DNA from: JAWVFM01 sp963739355
GTDB taxonomy: Bacteria; Actinomycetota; Thermoleophilia; Solirubrobacterales; 70-9
DNA length: 64,000 bases
Reading direction: 5' to 3'
NCBI GenBank assembly: GCA_963739355.1
Contig: CAVUAD010000002.1
Location: 124,001 to 188,000, forward strand
A program made the translations under genes and the position numbers. Shown here piece by piece: positions 40,503 to 49,239 of the stretch (positions are counted from its first letter, which is position 1; every line of letters starts with the position of its first letter). The notes under the pieces are model-generated. The model was not told where the DNA came from, made no database searches, and saw nothing but the letters and a program-made list of their open reading frames with translations.

Positions 40503-40580
40503 CTCCGTAGTGAGGCAGCCACCGTCAGGGATGACGTACCGCGCGGGGACCGATCCCCCCCGACGACCCCCGCGCCCTCC

Positions 40581-40620
40581 GACCAAGCCCTGACCGGTTT
40601 CCGCCGGGCGGGGCTTGGTC
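40581..40620 (+). promoter_or_regulatory. 10-bp stem-loop in the sigma factor leader
   Basis: GACCAAGCCC (40581-40590) and GGGCTTGGTC (40611-40620) pair perfectly across a 20-nt loop, followed by CTTTCCT and the GTG at 40628. It could act as an attenuator, or sequester or present the start region. No known riboswitch class is recognised in 40503-40627. Confidence 0.5.
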
Positions 40621-40627
40621 CTTTCCT

Positions 40628-41497
40628 GTGGCGAACTCGCCAAAATTCGAGGCCGCAGGGAAGATCTTGGGGAACTCACGAAGCGAAAACGACGAGGCGC
40701 ACTCGCACCCGCCCGCGGGTGGGCCGCGTGTGCCGGGCCCCGGCGAGGGGCTCGCGGGCGACGACGAGCTTCTGCGCCGCTACTTCGACACCCGTGACCC
40801 AGCGGTGCGCGAGGAGCTCGTGGGGCGGTACATGCAATTCGCTCGCAGCATGGCGTTCCGCTACCGGGGCGGGAGCGAGCCCACGGACGATCTGGTGCAG
40901 GTGGCGAGCCTCGGGCTCGTCAACGCGATCGACCGGTTCGACCCCACGCGGGGCATCCCCTTCCTGGCCTTTGCGGCCCCGACCGTCCTCGGCGAGCTGC
41001 GCCGTCACTTCCGCGACCGGGTGTGGAACCTCCGCCTGCCGCGCGGGCTGCAGGAGCGCGTCAGCAAGGTCGACGAGGTGATCACGAAGCTCACGTCTGA
41101 GTTGGAGCGCTCACCGACGGTTCCGGAGATCGCCGAGGCGCTCGGCATCGACGCGGACGAGGTGCTCGAGGCGTTTACGGCCGCGAACGCCCGCCGGACG
41201 GCATCGCTCGACGCGCCGGTGGCCTCGGATGAGCCGGACGAAGCGACGCTGGGAGCGCAGGTCGGCGGCGATGAGGCCGGCTACGCGAAGGTCGAGGCCT
41301 GGGCGACCCTCTCCGAGGGCATCCCGTCGCTCTCCGAGCGTGAGCGCCTGGTCCTGCGGCTGCGCTTCGTCGACGATCTGACGCAGTCCCAGATCGCGGA
41401 TCGCATCGGCCACTCGCAGATGCACGTCTCGCGGATCCTTCGTGGCGCGCTCGCGCAGCTGCGCGAGGAGCTGGAGCACCCGCCGGAATCGGGCTAG
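40628..41497 (+). CDS. SigB/SigF/SigG-family RNA polymerase sigma factor
   Basis: 289 residues. Region 2 (about 55-125) contains PTDDLVQVASLGLVNAIDRFD and TRGIPFLAFAAPTVLGELRRHF. Region 3 (about 130-200) and region 4 (about 235-285) follow, the latter with LSERERLVLRLRFVDDLTQS and a helix-turn-helix ending HSQMHVSRILRGAL. The order and motifs are those of general-stress or sporulation-type SigB/F/G factors. The first ~40 residues are low complexity, so a downstream GTG at about 40730 may be the true start. The anti-sigma kinase gene converges on it with only 7 nt between stops. Confidence 0.93.
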   Translation: MANSPKFEAAGKILGNSRSENDEAHSHPPAGGPRVPGPGEGLAGDDELLRRYFDTRDPAVREELVGRYMQFARSMAFRYRGGSEPTDDLVQVASLGLVNAIDRFDPTRGIPFLAFAAPTVLGELRRHFRDRVWNLRLPRGLQERVSKVDEVITKLTSELERSPTVPEIAEALGIDADEVLEAFTAANARRTASLDAPVASDEPDEATLGAQVGGDEAGYAKVEAWATLSEGIPSLSERERLVLRLRFVDDLTQSQIADRIGHSQMHVSRILRGALAQLREELEHPPESG

Positions 41498-41504
41498 CCG
41501 CGGG

Positions 41505-42332
41505 TTACGGTCGCGAGGCGGTGTGCCCGCTCGCGATGCGGAGAGCCAGGTGCTCGCCGTCGTCGCTGTGCTCGACGCGCGCCTCGTCGGCCAGCGTCAC
41601 CAGCGACGCGTCGAGCGATGGGATCGCCAGGCCGGCGAGCATGCGTTCCGCGGCCCCCTCCCGGAGGGGGCCGACGCGGACCGTGATGCCGTCGCTGGAT
41701 TCCTGGATGGCGATCCGCGTCTTGCCGCCCGTGAACCCCTCGGCGCGCTCGACCGCGATCGCGTCGCTCAGCAGGAGAACGTCGGAGAGCCGGTCGATCG
41801 ACATCGAGGCGCGTGCGGCAAGGGACGAGATCACACGGGAGACGACCACGCCCGCGAGCGCCTCGTCCTCGACGGTCACGACCGTCTCGTCGGAGAAGTC
41901 CGGCCGCTCCTCGCGCTCCGCCGGCTCGCCGGGTTCGATCGGGACCAGCATCGTCAGCTCCGTCCCGCCGTCGTCCGCGGACCTGAGCTCGAAGCCGTCC
42001 GAGAGCGACGCGATCAGGGAGAGCCCCAGCCTGAGGCTCGGATCCGGGCGGCCGGATCCCAGCCGCGGCCTGAAGCCGTGACCGTGGTCCCTGACGACGA
42101 CCTCGAGCATGTCCCCCTGCCGCGAGACGCCGACCTCGAGCGCTCCGGGCTCGTCTTCGTCGTAGGCGTGTACGACGGCGTTGTTGCACGCCTCGGTGAC
42201 GACGGTGCGAAGGTTGGCCAGGCATTCCTCGTCCATGCCGAGCGCCTCGCCGATGCCGGCAACCGCGTGACGCACCAGCGTGACGTTCTCTGCCCGAGCC
42301 GGAAGCGTGAGTTGCATGGCTGGAGTCGACAT
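41505..42332 (-). CDS. anti-sigma kinase (RsbW-like) with second degenerate ATPase-like domain
   Basis: About 275 residues. The N-terminal half is a canonical HATPase_c_2 anti-sigma domain: N-box TEACNNAVVHAY, G1 box VRDHGHGF and G2 box LGLSLIASLSDGFEL. The C-terminal half (about 160-270) repeats the pattern of an ATPase fold (VVVSRVISSLAARASMSI, then RIAIQESSDGITVRVGPL) but lacks the ATP-binding boxes. The first half should bind and inhibit the convergent sigma factor and phosphorylate STAS proteins; the second could be a docking or dimer module. ATG 42332 is preferred; ATG 42317 and a 42401 start are alternatives. Confidence 0.85.
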   Translation of the reverse strand: MSTPAMQLTLPARAENVTLVRHAVAGIGEALGMDEECLANLRTVVTEACNNAVVHAYDEDEPGALEVGVSRQGDMLEVVVRDHGHGFRPRLGSGRPDPSLRLGLSLIASLSDGFELRSADDGGTELTMLVPIEPGEPAEREERPDFSDETVVTVEDEALAGVVVSRVISSLAARASMSIDRLSDVLLLSDAIAVERAEGFTGGKTRIAIQESSDGITVRVGPLREGAAERMLAGLAIPSLDASLVTLADEARVEHSDDGEHLALRIASGHTASRP

Positions 42333-42535
42333 CGGTTTGGGGGCTGGGAGCTCCTTCTCGGTGACCTGGCCCGTCACGAGTCTGACACGAACCAGGCACA
42401 CGGTCCGCTCGGCTGTCCTGCTCTGGTTTGCACGCTCGCCTCCGGTGTCCTCTGGCTACCCCGTCGCGGGACGCCTCTAACCGGCTGCCACGAGCGCGTT
42501 GCCTGCCAGGGACTACATTTCGACCAGCAGGCTGC

Positions 42536-45127
42536 ATGACGAGCATTGAGGACAAGACGAGCTCACCTCAGGCCTGGCTCTTGGGGGAATCGAGGCAGGC
42601 GTTCGATCGCGGCCTCCTTGCCGGTGGCGGGGTCCTGGGTGTGGCGGTGGGGCTGGACGTCGCTCTCAGCACGATCTTCGTCACGGCGTACGCCCTGGCC
42701 ACGGTCGTTGCGTGCGCGTTCTCGCTCTCCGCGAGCATCGTGCTCTGGGTTGCGTCGATGGGCCTGGCGGCTGCCAGCTTCGTCTGGAACGGCGGCGCCG
42801 GGTCGACGGACTACTGGCTGCGCTTTGCTTTCGTGGCCGTCGGCGGGGCGGTCGCCGCCCTCCTGGCCCACCGGCGCGGTCGCGCCGAGACCGTCTCGTC
42901 TCGGCTGGTCCTCCTCGACACGATCGGCTCGACGGCCGACGGCTCGCTGCCCCTCGACGAGACGATCCGCCGGGCTCTGGCCGGGATCGTCCCGGCCGCC
43001 GCGGACTTCTGCATGATCGACGTGGTCCGTGCGGGGACGGTCCAGAGGGTCGCCGTGCGGGCCCGGGGGACGTCGGGCTGGCAGGAGGTCGAGGAGGGCC
43101 TGCGGAATCGCGAGCCATCGACGCCGCACTGGCTCCGCGACCCGGAGAGCGGCATTCCGATGGTCCCGTACTTCCTGCCAAGGGTCAGCGCCGGACACGA
43201 GGAGATCCTCGCCCACGACACGGGTCCGGACCTCGCGTTCATCCGTTCCCTTGGCCTGCGCTCGGTGGTGATCGCCCCGATGATGGCCCGGGGAAGGCTG
43301 CTGGCGACGCTCACCCTCGGCGTCTCATGGTCGGGGCGGCGCTACGGCGCGGACGACCTGGCGTTTGCGCGTGCGCTCGCGAGCCGCCTCGCGATGGCGT
43401 TGGAGAACGCCGGGCTCTTCTCTGACCTGGAGAGCGTCGAGCGCCGCATGGACGCCGTGATGTCCAAGATCGCCGAGGCCGTGACCGTCCACGACGCCCG
43501 CGGGAGGCTCCTGTTCGCCAACCGTACGTTCGCCGAGTGGACCGGATACGAGAGCGCCGAGGAGGTCGCCAGGCTCGGCTCCCGCGTCCTGCTGCAGCGC
43601 CTCGCGGTGTTCGACGCGGGCGGCACGCGGCTCGAGCCGGACGTGGACGAGGTCACCCGGCTGATCGACGCGGGGCGTCTCCCGTTCACGGCGATGATCA
43701 GGATCGTCACCGCGTTCGATGGGCGGGAGCGCTGGCTGGAGCTGGACGCCGATGCCATCCGGGGGGTCGATGACGAGGTCCTCTACGTCGTCACGACGAT
43801 GAAGGACGTCACCGAGACGAAGCGGGCCGAGCTGAGCCAGCGGGTCACGGCGGGCGCGGCGGAGCTGCTCGCGGTCTCGCGGGACTTCAGCGAGACCCTC
43901 CAGCTCGTCGCGGAGCTCGCGGTCCCGGATCTCGCGGACTGGTGCTCGATCAACCTCCTCTCCAGCGGCGGCGAGATCGAGCAGGTCGCCCTCGCGCACG
44001 TCGACCCGGAGCGGCGGCAGATCGCAGGCGAGCTGCGCAGGCGCGCACCGACGCGACTCGGCGACGGCTCGATGCTCGCCAGGGTGATCGGCGAGGAGCG
44101 CGCCCATCGGTACGACATCTCCGATCCAAGCGTCGACACGAACGCCACCGAGCCGGGCCGCGTCGAGGCGCTCCGCGACGCCGGCCTGGGCCCCGCGGTG
44201 ACGGTGCCGATTCGCGCGGGGGATCAGGTGGCCGGGACGCTGACCTTCATCGACGCCCCGGGGCGGCGGCGGTTCTCGGACTCCGACGTGGCGCTGGCGA
44301 CCGAGATGGCCGACCGGGCGGGCGTGTTCATCGAGAACGCCAGGCTGAGCGGCCTGCGCCGCGATATCGCCGACACGCTCCAACGGGGCCTGCTGCCGCC
44401 GAGCCTGCCGGCGATCGACGGCTGGGAGATCGCCGCGATGTATCGGCCCGCAGGTGAGCTCAACGAGGTCGGCGGGGACTTCTACGACGTCTTCGAGGTC
44501 GAGAACGGCTGGATGATCGTGGTCGGCGACGTCGTCGGACGCGGTGCGAAGGCGGCGGCGCTCACCGCGCTCGCCCGGCACACCATCAACACGGCGTGCA
44601 CCCTGACGGGCGACCCTCGCCAGGCTCTGTCGCTCCTCAACCGGCGGCTCCATGGGCGGGGCGACCAGCCGCTGTGCACCGCGGCGATCGTCGTCCTCTC
44701 GAACGCCGCCGAGCGTGCTGCCGACGCCGTGGTCGTGAGCGCCGGCCACCCGCTGCCGCTGCTCGTCCGCGGCACTGGGGTGGAGGAGGCATGCAGGCCC
44801 GGGCCCATGCTCGGCGCCCTCCCCGACGCCAGGTGGAACCTCGACCTCGTCAGCGTCGAGCCGGGGGAGCAGCTGGTGATCTATACGGACGGCGTCACGG
44901 ATGTCCGAGTCGACGGGAAGCTGTTCGGCGAGGACCGCCTGCGCTCCGGCCTGGCCGGGGCGTCGAGCCCCGCCGGCGTCATCGATCGCATCGAGACCTC
45001 GCTGCGCTCCTACGCCGGGGACGACGTCGCGGACGACGCGGCCGCCGTGGCGATCATGCGCTCGGATCCCGCCGTGCCGAGGGTGTCGCCGAGCGTGGGG
45101 GACGCGGCTTCTCGGCTCTCGGCCTGA
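42536..45127 (+). CDS. membrane GAF-PAS-GAF-SpoIIE sensor phosphatase
   Basis: About 863 residues: a four-helix membrane region (about 18-110), GAF-like domain (about 135-290), PAS domain (about 300-425, with RLLFANRTFAEWTGYESAEE), second GAF-like domain (about 440-610) and a C-terminal PP2C/SpoIIE phosphatase (about 625-845, GGDFYDVFE, VVGDVVGRGAKAAALTA, VSAGHPLPLLVRG, YTDGVTDVR). It is an RsbP/RsbU-type input module that dephosphorylates a STAS antagonist in response to a signal. The STAS gene lies 91 nt downstream on the same strand, and the sigma and anti-sigma genes lie immediately upstream. The ATG at 42536 has AGCAGG upstream. Confidence 0.9.
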   Translation: MTSIEDKTSSPQAWLLGESRQAFDRGLLAGGGVLGVAVGLDVALSTIFVTAYALATVVACAFSLSASIVLWVASMGLAAASFVWNGGAGSTDYWLRFAFVAVGGAVAALLAHRRGRAETVSSRLVLLDTIGSTADGSLPLDETIRRALAGIVPAAADFCMIDVVRAGTVQRVAVRARGTSGWQEVEEGLRNREPSTPHWLRDPESGIPMVPYFLPRVSAGHEEILAHDTGPDLAFIRSLGLRSVVIAPMMARGRLLATLTLGVSWSGRRYGADDLAFARALASRLAMALENAGLFSDLESVERRMDAVMSKIAEAVTVHDARGRLLFANRTFAEWTGYESAEEVARLGSRVLLQRLAVFDAGGTRLEPDVDEVTRLIDAGRLPFTAMIRIVTAFDGRERWLELDADAIRGVDDEVLYVVTTMKDVTETKRAELSQRVTAGAAELLAVSRDFSETLQLVAELAVPDLADWCSINLLSSGGEIEQVALAHVDPERRQIAGELRRRAPTRLGDGSMLARVIGEERAHRYDISDPSVDTNATEPGRVEALRDAGLGPAVTVPIRAGDQVAGTLTFIDAPGRRRFSDSDVALATEMADRAGVFIENARLSGLRRDIADTLQRGLLPPSLPAIDGWEIAAMYRPAGELNEVGGDFYDVFEVENGWMIVVGDVVGRGAKAAALTALARHTINTACTLTGDPRQALSLLNRRLHGRGDQPLCTAAIVVLSNAAERAADAVVVSAGHPLPLLVRGTGVEEACRPGPMLGALPDARWNLDLVSVEPGEQLVIYTDGVTDVRVDGKLFGEDRLRSGLAGASSPAGVIDRIETSLRSYAGDDVADDAAAVAIMRSDPAVPRVSPSVGDAASRLSA

Positions 45128-45218
45128 GGGTCCTCTCGCCCCGCCCCCTGCCACGGGATACACTCGCCGTCCGCGTTTTGGCTGCCCCGGTTGTTCGCAC
45201 GATCACCATGGAAGAGCA

Positions 45219-45572
45219 TTGATCACCGATTTCAGCGTTGAGGTTGAGGAGCTCGACAACGGGCTCCGTGCGTTCCGCGTCAACGGCGAGCTGGACCACG
45301 CGACGGCGCCCAAGCTGCGCGAGCCGCTCGACGCGGCGATCCAGGGCGGCGCGCGCAACGTGCTCATCGACCTGACGGACTGCCCGTTCATCGACTCCAC
45401 GGGCCTCAGCGTGATCGTCCACGCCCGGACCCAGATCGTCGAGGACGGCGACGGGCGCTTCGAGCTGTGCTGTGCGGACGCCCAGACGCGCCGCCTGCTC
45501 GAGATCACCGGGATCGAGGAGGCCTTCGGCATCTTCGACACCCGCGACGAAGCGCTGGCGGCCTTCGCCTAG
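45219..45572 (+). CDS. STAS-domain anti-sigma factor antagonist (RsbV-like)
   Basis: 117 residues, one STAS domain with the phosphoacceptor motif CPFIDSTGLSVIVHA, where the serine after Asp is the expected kinase target. It would free the sigma factor by titrating the anti-sigma kinase when dephosphorylated by the upstream SpoIIE protein. The TTG at 45219 is chosen because GGAAGAG is just upstream and the fold begins there (ITDFSVEVEEL). This is a closer match to canonical RsbV than the STAS gene at 30.5 kb. Confidence 0.88.
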   Translation: MITDFSVEVEELDNGLRAFRVNGELDHATAPKLREPLDAAIQGGARNVLIDLTDCPFIDSTGLSVIVHARTQIVEDGDGRFELCCADAQTRRLLEITGIEEAFGIFDTRDEALAAFA

Positions 45573-45656
45573 AGCTCACCTGACGCCGGGGCTCATCGCC
45601 TCGGCTAGCCTGCTCCGCACGGGGGTGCCGGGTACGCCGCGGCGCCGAGAAGACGC

Positions 45657-46967
45657 ATGCCGAGCGAGATCTTCAGCTTCTTCCTTCCGGTCTTCCACGG
45701 GAGTGATCTGGTCAAGGCGATCACGATCCCGCTGTTCACCGGCGCGATCGGCTACGTCATCAACTGGACCGGCGTGTGGATGCTCTTCCACCCGCTCCGC
45801 TTCGTGGGCTTCGAGGTCCCGGGCCTGGCGATGGTCGCCCGCCTCCTCCCCCGCAGGCTGCAGGAGATCCCCGGGATCATGCACGGCGGCGTCGGGTGGC
45901 AGGGGATCATTCCCAGCCGCGCGGCGAAAATGGGCTCGATCGCCGCGGACAAGGGCCTTGCCAAGCTCGGCACGCCCGGCGAGTTCTACGAGCAGCTCGA
46001 GCCGGACCGCATCGCCGAGCACATCCTGGCGACGGCCCAGGGCGACATCCGCGAAGTCGTCGAGCGGATCATGCGGCGCGAGCATCCGCAGCTCTGGCGG
46101 GACCTTCCGCCTCGGGTCCGGGAGGCCGTGCACCAGCGGGTCCAGGACCAGCTGCCCGAGATCGTCCACGACGTGACGGCCGAGATCGGCCGCAACGTGG
46201 ACCAGCTTCTCGACGTCAAGCTCATGGTCATCCGCCAGTTCGAGGAGCGCCCGGAGCTTGCCACGCGCGCCTTCCTCGACGTCGGCCAGCGCGAGCTCCG
46301 GCTGATGATCAACTTCGGGTTCCTGTTCGGGTTCCTGTTCGGGATCCCGGTGGTGCTCATCACCCACTTGCTTCCCGAGTGGTGGGTGCTCCCCGTGTGC
46401 GGCGTCGTGGTCGGCTGGATCACCAACCTGCTCGGGATGCAGGTCATCTTCGAGCCCGTCGAGCCGCGGAAGATCGGACCGTGGACGCTCCACGGCCTCT
46501 TCCTGCGCCGGCGCAGCGAGGTTGCCGACGTCTACTCGGGCATCATCGCCGACGACGTCGTGACCCTGGAGAACGTCGGCAACCAGCTGCTCAACGGGCC
46601 GCGCTCAGATCGCACCCGCCAGATGCTGGAGACCGCCCTGCGGCCGGCCGTCGACCAGGCGACCGGACCGGCGCGGCGGGCCGTGCGCGTGGCGGTCGGC
46701 CCGCGCCAGTACGACAGCATTCGCGAATCCGTCGCCCAGGAGGCCGTGGAGTACACGATGGGCCCGCTCACCGACCCGAGCTTCTCCGAGCAGCAGTCCA
46801 GCCGCGTGCGCGAGCTCCTCGCGGCGCGCATGCGAGAGATGTCCTACCCCGACTTCGTCGAGCTCCTGCGCTCGGCGATCAAGGAAGATGAGTGGATGCT
46901 GTACGCACACGGCGCGGTCCTGGGCTTTGGCGCCGGCCTCGTCCACCTGGGGCTGTTCGGGGTCTGA
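45657..46967 (+). CDS. DUF445 family membrane protein
   Basis: 436 residues. The family signature is near the N-terminus (FTGAIGYVINWTGVWMLFHPL) and is repeated in the C-terminal half (GVVVGWITNLLGMQVIFEPV). There are about four membrane helices and long soluble helical regions. DUF445 (YheB-like) proteins are widespread, with no settled function. GAGAAG lies 7 nt before the ATG. The stop is followed after 1 nt by the start of the Abi-alpha-like gene, so they form an operon. Confidence 0.85.
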   Translation: MPSEIFSFFLPVFHGSDLVKAITIPLFTGAIGYVINWTGVWMLFHPLRFVGFEVPGLAMVARLLPRRLQEIPGIMHGGVGWQGIIPSRAAKMGSIAADKGLAKLGTPGEFYEQLEPDRIAEHILATAQGDIREVVERIMRREHPQLWRDLPPRVREAVHQRVQDQLPEIVHDVTAEIGRNVDQLLDVKLMVIRQFEERPELATRAFLDVGQRELRLMINFGFLFGFLFGIPVVLITHLLPEWWVLPVCGVVVGWITNLLGMQVIFEPVEPRKIGPWTLHGLFLRRRSEVADVYSGIIADDVVTLENVGNQLLNGPRSDRTRQMLETALRPAVDQATGPARRAVRVAVGPRQYDSIRESVAQEAVEYTMGPLTDPSFSEQQSSRVRELLAARMREMSYPDFVELLRSAIKEDEWMLYAHGAVLGFGAGLVHLGLFGV

Positions 46968-46968
46968 G

Positions 46969-47817
46969 ATGGACCACGACGGAAGCTCTCCCAAGAGCGC
47001 GCTCGAGGCCGCGGCGGACGACGACGTGCTGAGCTCGATTCCCGGCCTGGCGCGCATCTACGCGTCCGCCTGGTTGCACACCGCCGAGTGGGCGGTCGAG
47101 GCCTCGGCGCGCGCCGGCTCGCGGGTGCTGCGCGCCGCGACGTCGCGCGAGGCCCCCGACGCCCTCCTGCGCGAGGCGGGGGACCAGATGCGTGAGTACG
47201 CCCAGCGCTTTCTCGGCCTTGTCGACGCCGACGGCGACCGGCTCCCCGGAGTTCTCGGCGATTTGCTCGCGGACCGCGGGCGCTCGGCGAGGCAGAGCTC
47301 GCTCCGCGAGCAGGGCGCGGACCTCCTGCGGCGCTCGGCGGACGTCGACTACCAGGACGACGCCCACCCCGCCTACGCCCGGATCCTCTCCGAGCTCGCG
47401 CCCGACGAGGGACGCATCCTGCGACTGCTCATCCAGCAGGGCCCGCAGCCGTCGATCGACGTGCGCACGGTCGGCCTGGTGGTCGTCGGCTCGGAGCTGG
47501 TGGCGCCCGGGATCAACATGATCGGGGCGGAGGCGGGCTGCCGGCACGTCGATCGCGTGCACGCGTACCTCAACAACCTCTTCCGGCTCGGCCTCATCTG
47601 GTTCTCGCGGGAGCCGGTGTCCGACTCGATGCGCTACCAGGTGCTCGAGGCCCAGCCCGACGCGCTCGAGGCGATGCGCAAGGCCAAACGGGGCAAGACG
47701 GTCCGGCGCAGCATCCTGCTCACGCCCTTCGGCGAGGACTTCTGCTCCGTCTGCCTGCCGACCGGCACTGGGGAGCTCGACGCGCTTCCGGGGAGCGGCG
47801 AGGCCCCCGCCGGCTAG
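46969..47817 (+). CDS. Abi-alpha (DUF4393)-like protein
   Basis: 282 residues. The N-terminal half is helical and amphipathic. The central region HPAYARILSELAPDEGRILR with VRTVGLVVVGSELVAPGIN and AYLNNLFRLGLIWFS matches, from memory, Abi-alpha/DUF4393 proteins, named for distant relatives in abortive phage infection. A direct phage-defence role is not shown by that name. It follows DUF445 by 1 nt, and its end overlaps the convergent PAS gene by 4 nt. There is no obvious toxin partner. Confidence 0.65.
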   Translation: MDHDGSSPKSALEAAADDDVLSSIPGLARIYASAWLHTAEWAVEASARAGSRVLRAATSREAPDALLREAGDQMREYAQRFLGLVDADGDRLPGVLGDLLADRGRSARQSSLREQGADLLRRSADVDYQDDAHPAYARILSELAPDEGRILRLLIQQGPQPSIDVRTVGLVVVGSELVAPGINMIGAEAGCRHVDRVHAYLNNLFRLGLIWFSREPVSDSMRYQVLEAQPDALEAMRKAKRGKTVRRSILLTPFGEDFCSVCLPTGTGELDALPGSGEAPAG

Positions 47818-48599
47818 CTCGCTTCCTCGAGCTCCTGGTGGAGCGGCATCAGGACGCGGCGGCTGCCCGTCGTGAGGCCCGTGTCGCCGCGGAGGCTGAT
47901 GCCGAGCAGCTCGAGGTGGCGGTGAACGCCGTCGAGCAGGTCCTCGACGTTGCTCTGGGCCACGCTCAGCTGGCGTACGAAGCTGTCCATCGACTCCGCC
48001 AGAACGTCGGTGCCGCCGCAGGCGGGGCAGGTGCGCGGGCTCTCGGACGCGCGGACCTCGCTGCAGTCACGGCAGGTGATGCGGAAGACGTCGACCGAGC
48101 CCGGCCCGGCGGGCCGGGCCGGAGGAAGGCGGTCGGCCTGGTGGCGTTGAAAGGTCTCGGTGAGCTCGACGCGCGCCGTCCGCTCGACGGTGATGTCGAC
48201 GAGGATGCCCCGCCAGAAGGGCCGCTCGGCGCCGGCGTCGACGAGCCTCGCCTCGTCGCGCACCCAGACGAGATGCCCGTCCGCGTGCAGCATGCGGTAC
48301 TCGGCCACCGTCGTCGCGTGCTCGCGCCGCGCGATGTCGAACTCGCTCTCCTCGGTCTCGAAGACGGCCTTGCGGTCCGCGGGGTGGATGCGCCGCCTGT
48401 ACTGGCCGGGGTCCGCCATCCAGGCGTCGGGCGAGTCGCCGATCAGCCTCTCGATCTGCGGGCTGACGTAGTGCCACACGCCGTCGATGCCCGGCTCGGC
48501 CTCGTAGATGACCGCGGGCACGGCCTCGATCAGCTCGCCGAACGCGTCGGCGGACTTGCTCAGGGCCTCGCGGCCCTGGCTGGTCGTGGCACCCTGCAT
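47814..48599 (-). CDS. PAS-domain protein with zinc ribbon, no recognised output domain
   Basis: 261 residues. A PAS fold of the PAS_3 type (about 18-145: VPAVIYEAEPGIDGVWHYVS, YRRRIHPADRKAVFE, GHLVWVRDEARLVDA) is followed by a short helical linker, a CxxC...CxxC zinc ribbon (ITCRDCSEVR and RTCPACGGTDVL, about 177-205) and a helical C-terminal segment (SMDSFVRQLSVAQSNVEDLL). No kinase, GGDEF or DNA-binding domain is visible, so it may act through protein contact. It is convergent with the Abi-alpha-like gene, overlapping its stop by 4 nt. Confidence 0.75.
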   Translation of the reverse strand: MQGATTSQGREALSKSADAFGELIEAVPAVIYEAEPGIDGVWHYVSPQIERLIGDSPDAWMADPGQYRRRIHPADRKAVFETEESEFDIARREHATTVAEYRMLHADGHLVWVRDEARLVDAGAERPFWRGILVDITVERTARVELTETFQRHQADRLPPARPAGPGSVDVFRITCRDCSEVRASESPRTCPACGGTDVLAESMDSFVRQLSVAQSNVEDLLDGVHRHLELLGISLRGDTGLTTGSRRVLMPLHQELEEAS

Positions 48600-48678
48600 G
48601 GCACCTGGAGTTGGCGGTGGACGGAACGCTATGCGCTGCTTATCGGCAGGTTTGGGCCTGAGGAATAGCCCCCGGCGC

Positions 48679-49137
48679 CTACTCGCCGAGCTCGACGCGC
48701 TCGATCACCTGCGGCTCGAGCGGCTTGTCCCCGGGCCCGGTGGGCGTCGCCTCGATCGCGTCGACCGTCTCCATGCCGTCGGTGACCCGCCCGAACACGG
48801 TGTGCTTGCCGTCGAGCCAGTCCGCCGCGGGGATCGTGACGATGAAGAACTGCGAGCCGTTGGTGTTCGGCCCGGCGTTTGCCATCGCGAGCGCGCCGCG
48901 AACGACCTTGTTGTCGTTGAACTCGTCCTCGAACGTGTATCCGGGGCCACCGGTGCCCGTGCCCTCGGGGCAGCCGCCCTGGATCATGAAGTCGGGGATG
49001 ACGCGGTGGAACGTCAGCCCGTCGTAGAAGCCGTCGTCCGCGAGCTTGCGGAAGTTCTCGACCGTCTTCGGCGCGTCGTCGTCGAAGAACTCGATCGAGA
49101 CGGGCCCGGCATTTGTGTGGAGCGTCGCAGTAGACAT
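48679..49137 (-). CDS. peptidyl-prolyl cis-trans isomerase, cyclophilin type
   Basis: 152 residues, cytoplasmic (no signal peptide). Cyclophilin motifs include FHRVIPDFMIQGGCP with catalytic Arg and Phe, GSQFFIVTIPAADWLDGKHT, and VFGRVTDGMETVD. It catalyses proline isomerisation during folding. The ATG at 49137 (MSTATLHTN) is chosen because a TAGTGT box lies 7 nt upstream; a GTG at 49146 would fall inside that box. Confidence 0.92.
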   Translation of the reverse strand: MSTATLHTNAGPVSIEFFDDDAPKTVENFRKLADDGFYDGLTFHRVIPDFMIQGGCPEGTGTGGPGYTFEDEFNDNKVVRGALAMANAGPNTNGSQFFIVTIPAADWLDGKHTVFGRVTDGMETVDAIEATPTGPGDKPLEPQVIERVELGE

Positions 49138-49144
49138 GCCCGGC

Positions 49145-49150
49145 ACACTA
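49145..49150 (-). promoter_or_regulatory. putative -10 box TAGTGT, leaderless-type
   Basis: Minus-strand TAGTGT ends 7 nt before the ATG at 49137 and helps decide that start. Confidence 0.42.
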
Positions 49151-49239
49151 GATGCTCGCTGCGGCCGGGCAGCGCTCGCGTGTGGCCGCGAGGCACCTCA
49201 ACGCGCCGCAGATCTCGCCGAAGGGGTAAAACACTTGGG

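Noticed and set aside
40503..40580. Possible riboswitch in the sigma factor leader
   Set aside because: I could match no known aptamer core; only the simple stem at 40581-40620 is kept.
42333..42535. SigB-like promoters between the anti-sigma and sensor phosphatase genes
   Set aside because: GTTT-like elements exist on both strands, but the paired -10 boxes (GGTGTC, GGGCCA) match too poorly.
46969..47817. Phage-defence island around the Abi-alpha-like gene
   Set aside because: The family name alone suggests defence; neighbours are DUF445, PAS and cyclophilin genes, with no toxin, nuclease or integrase.
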